The notes beneath the pieces are model-generated. The model searched no databases. It had not been told where the DNA came from and saw only the letters and a program-made list of their open reading frames with translations. Shown in pieces: positions 8,233-15,396 of a DNA stretch of 64,000 bases. Origin of the DNA: Polaromonas sp. (GTDB lineage: Bacteria > Pseudomonadota > Gammaproteobacteria > Burkholderiales > Burkholderiaceae_C). How positions within the stretch are numbered: position 1 is the first letter of the stretch; the number at the start of each line of letters is the position of its first letter. The translations under genes were made by a program, and so were the position numbers. The stretch is taken from assembly GCF_010365105.1 (NCBI RefSeq), contig NZ_JAAFGZ010000017.1:1-64000 (forward strand), given 5' to 3'.

Positions 8233-9225
8233 TTATTTTCCAGTCAGTTTTGTCAAGGCAAGCGGCTGCGCTTCAATCCAGGCCTTGTACTCAGGGTGCT
8301 CGCGCAGTGTCTTGAAGCAAAAGCCTTGCGACTGCAGGCCAGTGATGAGGGGCTCCAGCACCGCCGGCGCCCACGGGTCCTGGCGTGACCAGATGCCCAG
8401 GTGCGCGACCAGCACATCGCCCGCCCGGACACCCTGCAGCGCCTTGTTCAGCAGCGCGGCGTTGGGGTATTTGTCGCTGGGCAACTCGTCCCCCAGAAAG
8501 CCGGCCGGCGACCAGCCCACATGCGCATAGCCGCAGGACCGGGCGGCGGCCAGAAGCTGCGGCGAGGTCTTGCCGCCGGGCGCGCGGAACAGTGGCAGCG
8601 GTTTCTTGCCGGTGATATCCTGCAGGCGCGCGCTGGCACGGCCGATTTCCTCGCAGTATTGCCTGGCCGTCCAGGTGAACGTCTTGCCCTCGGATGGACC
8701 GGCCGTAGGGCGTACGCTGAATTGCGTCGGCGCCCCCGAGGCGCCCGGCACGTCGGCCCGCCAATAGGTGTGGTCGAAGGTGTGCGAGGCGAACTCGTGG
8801 CCTTCCGCCGCGCGCGCCTTCCACCAGGGAGCCCAGTACGCTCCCATGCTGCCATCTCCGCTCTTGGTGCGCTCGTTGGCGGCAAAGAACGTGACTTTGA
8901 CGTGATGCCGTTTCAACACGTCGGCGATCAGCGGCGCCACCTCCATGTGGCCGGTGTCCAGCGTCAGGTAAACCGGCTTGCAGGAAGGGCCTGGGGCTGG
9001 ATTTTTTGCATCCAATGTGGTCTCAGCGCTTGCTGCGTTAGCGCAAGCAGCTATGAAAAATGTAGTAACCAGCAACCAGCCGGACTTCCTGCCCAAGCCA
9101 GGGCCGCGGAACCGGCTTCGCCGGGCCGCAGGCGCAGCGGCCCCCTCGGGCGGCAGCGACCCACACGCAGTGGGGGAGCATGGGGGCCACCTACCTCGGC
9201 GAGTGATCGAGTGTCCAGACGCCAT
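8233..9225 (-). CDS. Polysaccharide deacetylase family protein (NodB homology domain)
   Basis: Predicted exported carbohydrate esterase of the NodB type. Motifs are YLTLDTGH (motif 1, with the metal Asp), SHTFDH (motif 2, the two metal His), RAPGG (motif 3), HVGWSPAGF and DVLVAHLG. A hydrophobic segment LLVTTFFIAACANAASA followed by ETTLDAKN looks like a signal peptide, and it is encoded by a copy of repeat B. The ATG at 9225 has an AGGAG 5 nt upstream, but using it puts about 45 residues, translated from repeat A, ahead of the signal. A TTG at 9096 would give a more normal signal peptide but lacks a Shine-Dalgarno. The start is therefore uncertain. Confidence 0.85.
   Translation of the reverse strand: MASGHSITRRGRWPPCSPTACGSLPPEGAAAPAARRSRFRGPGLGRKSGWLLVTTFFIAACANAASAETTLDAKNPAPGPSCKPVYLTLDTGHMEVAPLIADVLKRHHVKVTFFAANERTKSGDGSMGAYWAPWWKARAAEGHEFASHTFDHTYWRADVPGASGAPTQFSVRPTAGPSEGKTFTWTARQYCEEIGRASARLQDITGKKPLPLFRAPGGKTSPQLLAAARSCGYAHVGWSPAGFLGDELPSDKYPNAALLNKALQGVRAGDVLVAHLGIWSRQDPWAPAVLEPLITGLQSQGFCFKTLREHPEYKAWIEAQPLALTKLTGK
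9010..9072 (-). repeat. Interspersed repeat B, copy in deacetylase signal peptide
   Basis: On the minus strand the sequence is TACTACATTTTTCATAGCTG followed by CTTGCGC, a short spacer and GCAAGCGCTGAG, so the core is an imperfect palindrome (GCTTGCGCTAAC / GCAGCAAGCGC). It shares TACTAC-TTTTT-ATAGCTGCTTGCGC with the copy at 40243-40305. In frame it encodes TTFFIAACANAASAE, the predicted signal-peptide core. Confidence 0.75.
9098..9188 (-). repeat. Interspersed repeat A, copy 3 (between YVTN protein and deacetylase)
   Basis: This is the inverted copy: its reverse complement runs from GGCCCCCATGCTCC through GAGGGGGCCGCTGCGCCTGC to GCGGCCCTGG, nearly the same as copies 1 and 2. One end falls 2 bp from the stop codon of the YVTN gene. 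It is open in the deacetylase frame as well. Confidence 0.9.
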
Positions 9226-10216
9226 GGGGACTCCTGCCAACGTTGATTTGACGCACCACCTTGCGGCTGGCCACGTCGATAAAAGTGAGCTTGCGAATCC
9301 AGCGTGACGTCACGATGATCTGGCTCAGGTCACGGCTCACGTCCATGCAGTCGGGGCCGCCGGGTGCCGGAAAGCTGTTCACCACCTCGAGCGTCTGCAG
9401 GTCGATCATGCTGATGGTGTTGGCCACCCGGTTGCTGACCAGCACATGGCGCTTGTCGCCGAAGGCACGAAAGGCATGGGCGCCCAGCGCCGTCTTGATG
9501 AACTTGACGCGCTTGGGCGCGGTGCCGCTCACGTCATATACCTCGACCCCGTCGCCGCCGGTCAGGGCCACCAGCACGAATTTGTCGTTGGCCGTACCAA
9601 ACAGGTCGGCGGGCGTCGAGCCGGTGGGGGTGCGCCACTTGATGGTCTGCGTGGCCAGGTCGATGGCGATCAGTTCGTCGCTTTCCTGCATGGTCGAGTA
9701 GATCGTGCTGCTCTTGCTATCGATCCACAAGTGGCTGGGCGTCTTGCCGGTGGCAATGCGCTTGGCCAGGGTCATGTCCTTGCCATCCCAATGGAAGATG
9801 TCGATATGGTTGAGTCGGTTGGCAGCCGTCACGAACCACTTCATGTCAGGCGAAAACCGCAGGTGGTAGGGATCGATGATGCCGCGCACGGTGCGCTGGA
9901 CTTCGGCGGTTTTCGGATCGATGAAGGTCAGCGAATCCGACAGCGCATTTGCCACGATCACCGATTTTTCATCCGGCGTGAGGTAGAGGTGGTGCGGCTG
10001 CTTGCCGGTCTCGATGCGCTTGATCTCGGTCCAGGTGACCGGATTGATCACGCTGACGCTGTCTTCCAGGGAGTTGAGCACGAACACCGGCGTGGTGATG
10101 ACGGCCCTTGCCGGCGCGGCCGCCGGAACGGGGGCAGTTTGTGCGGATGCACACAAGCACAGCAAGGCCGAAAAGGCAGCCATGCAAAGAGCCGGGAAAC
10201 GGGAATATGCATTCAC
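9191..10216 (-). CDS. YVTN-family beta-propeller repeat protein, exported
   Basis: A 341-residue protein with an N-terminal signal peptide (FPALCMAAFSALLCLCASA) and about six to seven beta-propeller blades with the pattern VFVLNSLEDSVSVINPVTWTE, VIVANALSDSLTFIDPKTAE and HVLVSNRVANTISMIDLQT. YVTN repeats form surface or periplasmic propellers; their ligands are mostly unknown. The start codon is GTG at 10216. The stop lies 2 bp from repeat A copy 3, and the downstream deacetylase start overlaps the end of this gene. Shared operon and exported location suggest a joint role with the deacetylase, but that is inference. Confidence 0.88.
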   Translation of the reverse strand: MNAYSRFPALCMAAFSALLCLCASAQTAPVPAAAPARAVITTPVFVLNSLEDSVSVINPVTWTEIKRIETGKQPHHLYLTPDEKSVIVANALSDSLTFIDPKTAEVQRTVRGIIDPYHLRFSPDMKWFVTAANRLNHIDIFHWDGKDMTLAKRIATGKTPSHLWIDSKSSTIYSTMQESDELIAIDLATQTIKWRTPTGSTPADLFGTANDKFVLVALTGGDGVEVYDVSGTAPKRVKFIKTALGAHAFRAFGDKRHVLVSNRVANTISMIDLQTLEVVNSFPAPGGPDCMDVSRDLSQIIVTSRWIRKLTFIDVASRKVVRQINVGRSPHGVWTLDHSPR

Positions 10217-10336
10217 AAATCGGTTCTTTCCAAAGTCAATCCGCTAGTGTAGCGGCCGGTCATGAACGGCCCTTGCCGTGGTGCGTCGAAGGCCTTATCA
10301 ACCACGCAAGGCCATGCCCCCTTTCGTCAGGAAACG

Positions 10337-11101
10337 TCAGGGAAGTTCCTTCACTGCGGTGCCGGCAATGCTGGCCAGGTCGTGTGCCGTCAGCCAGCGC
10401 CATTCGCCGGGCTTGAGGTCTGCCGGCAGCGCCAGCGAGCCGATGCAGGAACGGTGCAGGCCGCCCACGTCTTCCACCCGGTTGCCCACGGCGGCGATCA
10501 TGCGCTTGACCTGATGGTATTTTCCTTCGGTCAGCGTCAGGCTCAGCTGCGATTCGCCGGTCTGCTCGCAGGCGGCCGCCCGAACCGGCTTGGGGTCGTC
10601 GTCGAGCACCACGCCGGACAGCAGTTTGCTGATCTGCTGCGCGTCCACCGGATGCTTGGCCCTGACCTGGTAGACCTTGGGCACATGGTGCCGGGGCGAA
10701 CTCATGCGGTGAATGAACTTGCCGTCGTCCGACAGCAGCAGCAAACCGGTCGTGTCCTGGTCGAGCCGCCCGACCGCCTGCACGCCGGCTGCCGCGCCGC
10801 CGCCACGCTGGCGGATCGGCGCTGGCAACAGGGTGTAGATGCTTGGATAGGTGCTCGGCTTTTGCGAGCACTCGTAACCGGCCGGCTTGTGCAGCATCAG
10901 GTAGGCTTTTTCATGGTATGCCCAAGCCACGCCCTGCACCGTGAACTGCAGGCCATTCGCTACGAAATCCATAGCTGGATCGGTACACGGAACGCCCGCT
11001 ACTGCCACAAAACCCTGTTGAACCAGCCCCGCGCAGACGCGCCGTGTGCCAAACCCCTGGGAAAAAAGGATTTCCTGCAATTGCATGTGTGTTTTTGCCA
11101 T
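10337..11101 (-). CDS. rsuA: RsuA-family 16S rRNA pseudouridine synthase
   Basis: Converts a uridine of 16S rRNA (U516 in E. coli) to pseudouridine. An S4-like RNA-binding domain occupies residues ~1-60 (LQEILFSQGFGTRRVCAGLVQ) and the catalytic domain follows, with the family motif VGRLDQDTTGLLLLSDDG holding the catalytic Asp and later LTEGKYHQVKRMIAAVGN. At 254 residues it is slightly longer than E. coli RsuA; it could also be a close RluE/RluF-type paralogue. It is transcribed away from the cls gene; the 165-bp divergent gap probably contains both promoters. Confidence 0.88.
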   Translation of the reverse strand: MAKTHMQLQEILFSQGFGTRRVCAGLVQQGFVAVAGVPCTDPAMDFVANGLQFTVQGVAWAYHEKAYLMLHKPAGYECSQKPSTYPSIYTLLPAPIRQRGGGAAAGVQAVGRLDQDTTGLLLLSDDGKFIHRMSSPRHHVPKVYQVRAKHPVDAQQISKLLSGVVLDDDPKPVRAAACEQTGESQLSLTLTEGKYHQVKRMIAAVGNRVEDVGGLHRSCIGSLALPADLKPGEWRWLTAHDLASIAGTAVKELP

Positions 11102-11266
11102 GGCGCTATTGTCGCCCGGCGTTCAAGCTGTCGGACTACCGGCCTGCAGGGAATCGGCTTTAGACAAAATGGCCCGCCTGCCGAATAATGCTTGAGCTTG
11201 AACCTGTCGAGACAGGACCAAGCCTTTCTTCTTCCATTTCACACTTTGCCACCTTGCCATTCCAAG

Positions 11267-12550
11267 ATGCTTAAAAAGAAACGCCTTGCGCTGGTGATTG
11301 CTGCCACGTTCTTTCTCACGCTGATCAGCCTGTTGATTGTGGTGAATTTCAGCAGCGGTGAAAAAGATGTCAGCCGCGAACTGCCACGCCTGTATTCGAC
11401 CCACGATCCGCAGTTTCGCCGCGCCATCGGCGCGCTGCTGGGTCCACCGCTGGTGGGCGGCAACCGGGTGCAGGAGTTGATCAATGGCGAGCAGATCTTC
11501 CCGGCCATGCTGACGGCGATTCGCAGCGCCCAGCAGAGCATCACCTTCGAGACCTATATCTACTGGTCGGGCGACATTGGCCGCGAGTTTGCCGATGCGC
11601 TGGCCGAGCGTGCCAAGGCGGGGGTGAAGGTGCATGTTCTGCTTGACTGGCTCGGCAGCGCCAAGATCGACGACAGCTTTCTGGAAGAAATGCGCAACGC
11701 TGGCGTGCAGATCAAGAAGTTCCACAAGCCGAACTGGTACAACCTGCACCGGCTCAACAACCGAACCCACCGCAAGCTGCTGGTGGTCGATGGCAAGACG
11801 GGATTCACAGGCGGCGTCGGCATTGCCCCCAAATGGACCGGCAACGGCCAGGATGCCGACCACTGGCGCGACTCCCATTTCCGCATAGAAGGCCCGGCAG
11901 TCGCACAGATGCAAGCGGTGTTCATGGACAACTGGCTCAAGGTCACCGGCCAGGTTATGCATGGGGAGAATTACTTTCCGGCGCTGCAAGCCCTGGGCAA
12001 CAGCGACGCCCAGGTTTTTTCAAGCTCGCCTTCGGGCGGTAGCGAAAGCATGCAGCTGATGTACCAGCTGTCCATCACCGCCGCCAAGGACGCTATTGAC
12101 CTGTCCAGCGCTTACTTTGTCCCCGATGACCTCACCACCCGGGCCCTGGTAGATGCACTCAAGCGCGGCGTGAAAATCCGCATCATCACGCCCGGCGACA
12201 TCATCGACACTGATACGGTGCGCGCGGCCTCTCGCGGCACCTGGGGACCGCTGCTCAAGGCCGGCGCCGAAATATACGAATACGTGCCCAGCATGTATCA
12301 CTGCAAGGTGATGATTGTGGACAAGCTGCTGGTGTCGGTCGGCTCGACCAATTTTGACAACCGCTCGTTTCGCCTGAACGACGAGGCCAACCTGAACATT
12401 TACGACACGGCTTTTTCGGAGCGCCAAACACGTATCTTTGAAGAAGATCTAAAAAAATCCCGCCAGGTAACTTACGACCAATGGTCAGCCCGGCCACTTA
12501 AAGAAAAATTCATGGAGCGGCTGGCCTTGCTGCTGGAATCGCAGTTGTGA
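11267..12550 (+). CDS. cls: Phospholipase D-family cardiolipin synthase
   Basis: Predicted to condense phosphatidylglycerol (or related lipids) into cardiolipin at the inner membrane. There is one N-terminal membrane segment (LALVIAATFFLTLISLLIVV) and two HKD motifs: HRKLLVVDGKTGFTGG (near residue 175) and HCKVMIVDKLLVSVGSTNFDNRS (near 345). The start at 11267 (MLKKKR) places the membrane anchor correctly; the frame is open 25 codons upstream without membrane-protein character. At 427 residues it is shorter than ClsA and resembles ClsB/YbhO-type enzymes. Confidence 0.9.
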   Translation: MLKKKRLALVIAATFFLTLISLLIVVNFSSGEKDVSRELPRLYSTHDPQFRRAIGALLGPPLVGGNRVQELINGEQIFPAMLTAIRSAQQSITFETYIYWSGDIGREFADALAERAKAGVKVHVLLDWLGSAKIDDSFLEEMRNAGVQIKKFHKPNWYNLHRLNNRTHRKLLVVDGKTGFTGGVGIAPKWTGNGQDADHWRDSHFRIEGPAVAQMQAVFMDNWLKVTGQVMHGENYFPALQALGNSDAQVFSSSPSGGSESMQLMYQLSITAAKDAIDLSSAYFVPDDLTTRALVDALKRGVKIRIITPGDIIDTDTVRAASRGTWGPLLKAGAEIYEYVPSMYHCKVMIVDKLLVSVGSTNFDNRSFRLNDEANLNIYDTAFSERQTRIFEEDLKKSRQVTYDQWSARPLKEKFMERLALLLESQL

Positions 12551-12577
12551 CAGCTTGCCGACGTGGCCACGAAAAAA

Positions 12578-12615
12578 GAAAAAGGCCACTAACTGTATGT
12601 CGTTAGCGGCCTTTA
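12578..12615. terminator. Bidirectional terminator between cls and ssrA
   Basis: The stem GGCCACTAAC / GTTAGCGGCC has one G-T mismatch, an 8-nt loop, and is flanked by A-rich and T-rich tails (AAAAAGGCC ... GGCCTTT). It lies 28 bp after the cls stop on the plus strand and just past the 3' end of tmRNA on the minus strand, so it can end both transcripts. Confidence 0.8.
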
Positions 12616-12625
12616 TCGGGTCGTA

Positions 12626-13012
12626 TGGTGGAGCTGGGGGGATTTGAACCCCCGTCCGCAAGCCTTGTTCGGGCAGATCTACATGTTTAGCGGTCTGATT
12701 TAAGTCTCGCCACCTGCATCGCACAGTCGCATGCTATACAGGACGCCAGCACCCTATTTTCTTGCCCCGGGTTAAGGTACCCAGCCTGGAGCCAGCCGAT
12801 AAAATTATCTTTACAGCCTGGAATCTTCAACTTGCGTTAAAAACCCCTTGCCCAGCCCATCGGCCTGCTGTTGTAAAGCTCACAGGCAATTAAGCTGCGA
12901 GTGCGAAACGTTCGTCGTTTGCAGTTAGTTTGTTTGAATCAGTTTTACGAGCACACTCAGCTCGACATGCACCACACCGCGTCCGAACCCACGTCGAAAC
13001 CAATGCAGCCCC
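12626..13012 (-). ncRNA. ssrA: Transfer-messenger RNA (tmRNA)
   Basis: The 387-nt RNA begins GGGGCTGCATTGGTTTCGAC and ends with a tRNA-like T arm and acceptor strand (GGGTTCAAATCCCCCCAGC, then TCCACCA). The 5' GGGGCTG pairs with the 3' CAGCTCC. The internal tag reading frame at 12890-12922 encodes ANDERFALAA followed by TAA, with GCA as the resume codon, the usual ending for Comamonadaceae. tmRNA rescues ribosomes stalled on broken mRNA together with SmpB. The gene is of the ordinary one-piece type. Confidence 0.97.
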
Positions 13013-13021
13013 AAGCTAAGC

Positions 13022-13048
13022 ATCTTAAGCCATTTTCAATAAGTTCAA
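13022..13048 (-). promoter_or_regulatory. Candidate ssrA promoter inside the 3' end of gph
   Basis: Only 12 bp separate the gph stop and the tmRNA 5' end on the same strand, so an ssrA promoter must lie within gph. On the minus strand TTGAAC (13048-13043) and TAAGAT (13027-13022) are spaced by 15 bp and fall about 10 bp before the RNA. The -10 match is modest; transcription from gph with RNase P processing is the alternative. Confidence 0.4.
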
Positions 13049-13690
13049 GAGTTCTGAAGGTTTAATGATTGTGAAGTCAGCGTTCCAGCTTTTTGTATCA
13101 CTGACGTTTCCCAGATAACCGTAGGCTGCAGCCACTGTCGGCATGCCGGCTGCACGGCCTGCGACGATATCGCGCTCATCGTCACCAACGTAAACACAGC
13201 AATTCGGGGACAAGTCAAGTTGGCGTGCTGCTTCCAGCAGAGGGGCAGGATGCGGCTTTGCATGAGGCGTGGTGTCACCGCTGATGATGGTCTGCGCTGT
13301 CATGAAAAGCGGCATTGCCTGGGTTAACGGAAGTGTAAATCGGGCTGATTTGTTGGTAACCACACCCCATTTGAGTCCGGAATCACAAATTCGGGCAATC
13401 AGTTCGGCTACGCCATCAAACGCATAGGTAGTTTTTACCAGCCGTGCTTCGTAGTTGGAAAAAAACTCTTCCTTCAACGCTTCGAAGGCTGCGTCTTGAG
13501 GCGTTAAGCCAAAAGCCACGGCAATCATTCCTCTGGCGCCAGCTCCCGCCATTGGGCGATACAGAGACAAAGGCAGTGACTCAAGGGATCTGTCAGTACG
13601 CATTTTGTCGGCGGCTGCACCCAGGTCCGGGGCGCTGTCGATCAGCGTACCGTCCAGGTCAAACAGTACGGCGCTTATGTTGTTCATCAT
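13025..13690 (-). CDS. gph: Phosphoglycolate phosphatase, HAD superfamily
   Basis: Dephosphorylates 2-phosphoglycolate, made during DNA repair or oxygenase reactions. HAD motifs are clear: [15 protein letters not shown] (nucleophile Asp), VVTNKSARF (motif II Thr), the Lys in [10 protein letters not shown] and [18 protein letters not shown] (motif III acidic residues). The 221-residue length is normal. It overlaps the ubiG stop by 4 bp (ATGA), and ubiG-gph coupling is widespread in betaproteobacteria. MupP, a MurNAc-6-phosphate phosphatase, is a related alternative next to ubiG in other groups. Confidence 0.9.
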   Translation of the reverse strand: MMNNISAVLFDLDGTLIDSAPDLGAAADKMRTDRSLESLPLSLYRPMAGAGARGMIAVAFGLTPQDAAFEALKEEFFSNYEARLVKTTYAFDGVAELIARICDSGLKWGVVTNKSARFTLPLTQAMPLFMTAQTIISGDTTPHAKPHPAPLLEAARQLDLSPNCCVYVGDDERDIVAGRAAGMPTVAAAYGYLGNVSDTKSWNADFTIIKPSELLNLLKMA

Positions 13691-14436
13691 GCCGCTGTTG
13701 ATTTATCTTCAGCATGGCTTGATGCTCGTTCGGGTTTTTGAGTAGCCACAAGATAATTCACACTGGTGTTGACACTCAGCCAGTAGTGGCGCGTCAGCGG
13801 GTTGTATTCAAGGCCTTTGGTCTGCACGAAATCGAGACCGGTTGCCCGGCAATAACGGGCAATTTCGCTGGGCTTGATCAACTTCGCATATTCATGCGTG
13901 CCACGGGGCAGCATATTGAGCACGTATTCTGCACCGACGATGGCAAAAAGAAACGCTTTGGCATTTCGATTGATGGTCGAAAAAAACACGTATCCACCCG
14001 GCTTGACCAAAGTTGCACAGGCTTTGACCACTGCAGCAGGATCCGGTACATGCTCAAGCATTTCCATACAGGTGACCACATCAAAAGTACCAGGCTGCTC
14101 TGCCGCAAGCGCTTCCGCACTGATTTCACGGTACTCCACGCCTTGGGTCTGTGCCTCAAGCGCGTGAAGTTGGGCAACTTTCAATGCCTTGCTTGCCAAG
14201 TCTATGCCGAGCACAGTGGCACCTTTGCGTGCCATTGAATCTGCCAGAATACCGCCACCGCAACCTACATCGAGTACGCGCATTCCACTTAGTGGTGCAA
14301 GACCTGCAATCCATTCAAGCCTTAGGGGGTTGATTTCATGTAGTGGGCGAAACTCGCTTTCTTTGTCCCACCAGCGATGGGCAAGGTCAGAAAATTTAGC
14401 CAATTCAGCAGGGTCGAAATTTTTGATTGTGGACAT
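13687..14436 (-). CDS. ubiG: Ubiquinone biosynthesis O-methyltransferase UbiG
   Basis: SAM-dependent enzyme for both O-methylations of ubiquinone synthesis. The sequence shows [25 protein letters not shown] (typical UbiG opening), the SAM-binding glycine motif [16 protein letters not shown], and [21 protein letters not shown]. At 249 residues it is a normal length. It is translationally coupled to gph downstream. Confidence 0.95.
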   Translation of the reverse strand: MSTIKNFDPAELAKFSDLAHRWWDKESEFRPLHEINPLRLEWIAGLAPLSGMRVLDVGCGGGILADSMARKGATVLGIDLASKALKVAQLHALEAQTQGVEYREISAEALAAEQPGTFDVVTCMEMLEHVPDPAAVVKACATLVKPGGYVFFSTINRNAKAFLFAIVGAEYVLNMLPRGTHEYAKLIKPSEIARYCRATGLDFVQTKGLEYNPLTRHYWLSVNTSVNYLVATQKPERASSHAEDKSTAA

Positions 14437-14458
14437 CGGATCATTATCGTTGAGGCAT

Positions 14459-14488
14459 AAAAAAACCGCGCTAATGCGCGGTTTTTTT
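14459..14488 (-). terminator. Rho-independent terminator after ompA-family gene
   Basis: The stem CCGCGC / GCGCGG with a TAAT loop is followed on the minus strand by seven T. It lies 18 bp past the stop of the OmpA-family gene and just before the ubiG start. Confidence 0.88.
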
Positions 14489-14505
14489 GGGTAATTCGAA
14501 AAGAA

Positions 14506-15138
14506 TTACTTGTTGGCGCGGGTACCAACCACTTCGATTTCCACGCGACGATTTTTGGCGCGGCCTTCGGCGGTTTTGTTGTCAGCAACAGGCTGTTTCT
14601 CGCCTTTGCCTTCGGTATAAACGCGGTTTTTCTCTATGCCCTTGGAGACCAGATAAGCCTTAACAGCCTCTGAGCGGCGAACCGACAGTTTCTGGTTGTA
14701 GGAATCACTGCCAACAGAGTCGGTGTGACCGACAGCGATAATGACTTCAAGGTTGATGTCCTTGATCTTGCCGATCAGATCATCCAGCTTTTCCTTGCCT
14801 GCTGGCTTGATCACTGACTTGTCAAAGTCAAAGAAAGCATCGGCAGCGTAGGTCACCTTGGTAGCAGCAGGCGGCGCTACTGGAACAACAGCAGGAGCGG
14901 CTACAGGAGGAGCAACAGCCACAGGCGCAGGAGCTACAACAGGAACAATTGCGCCATCACAACCTGGAGCAGCAGTTGCTGGGGTCCAGAAGTTGTCGCG
15001 CCAGCACAGTTCGTTGGTGCCGTTTTTCCAGACCAATTCGTTGTTGCCGTTTTTCCAGTTATCGATTGTTTGCGCACCAGCGGCGGTAACAAGCGCTGCG
15101 GAAGCAAACAACATTGCCACTTTGTTGAGTTTGTTCAT
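14506..15138 (-). CDS. ompA: OmpA-family outer membrane protein
   Basis: A 210-residue protein with a signal peptide (MLFASAALVTAAGAQ), a short Trp/Asn/Gly-rich segment carrying two near-identical repeats (NWKNGNNELVWKNGTNEL), a Val/Ala/Pro linker, and a C-terminal OmpA peptidoglycan-binding domain (residues ~95-205) with AFFDFDKSVIKP and GHTDSVGSDSYNQKLSVRRSEAV. It has no eight-stranded barrel, so it probably tethers the outer membrane to the cell wall. It is a highly typical Comamonadaceae gene next to gyrA. A strong AGAGGAGA precedes the ATG and a terminator follows. Confidence 0.93.
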   Translation of the reverse strand: MNKLNKVAMLFASAALVTAAGAQTIDNWKNGNNELVWKNGTNELCWRDNFWTPATAAPGCDGAIVPVVAPAPVAVAPPVAAPAVVPVAPPAATKVTYAADAFFDFDKSVIKPAGKEKLDDLIGKIKDINLEVIIAVGHTDSVGSDSYNQKLSVRRSEAVKAYLVSKGIEKNRVYTEGKGEKQPVADNKTAEGRAKNRRVEIEVVGTRANK

Positions 15139-15396
15139 GATTCTCCTCTAGAGAAAAGCCGCAGACTTGCTGCGATTATTAAGATTACACGCCCCAAGTG
15201 ACCATCACTCGAGGAGTTACATTGATTGTGCCACACACATTCTGGCCTTCAAGCTCGCTGTAGCCTTCGTCTGACACAGAGCAGCGTTTCTTCCAAATAT
15301 GTTGCAGACCTGCCACAAACAAGCCGTTTTAAACTCAAGCCTTAAAATCAAAGTACTTTTCTTTTATACGTTGACACTTCTCAAACCAGGCTTTTC

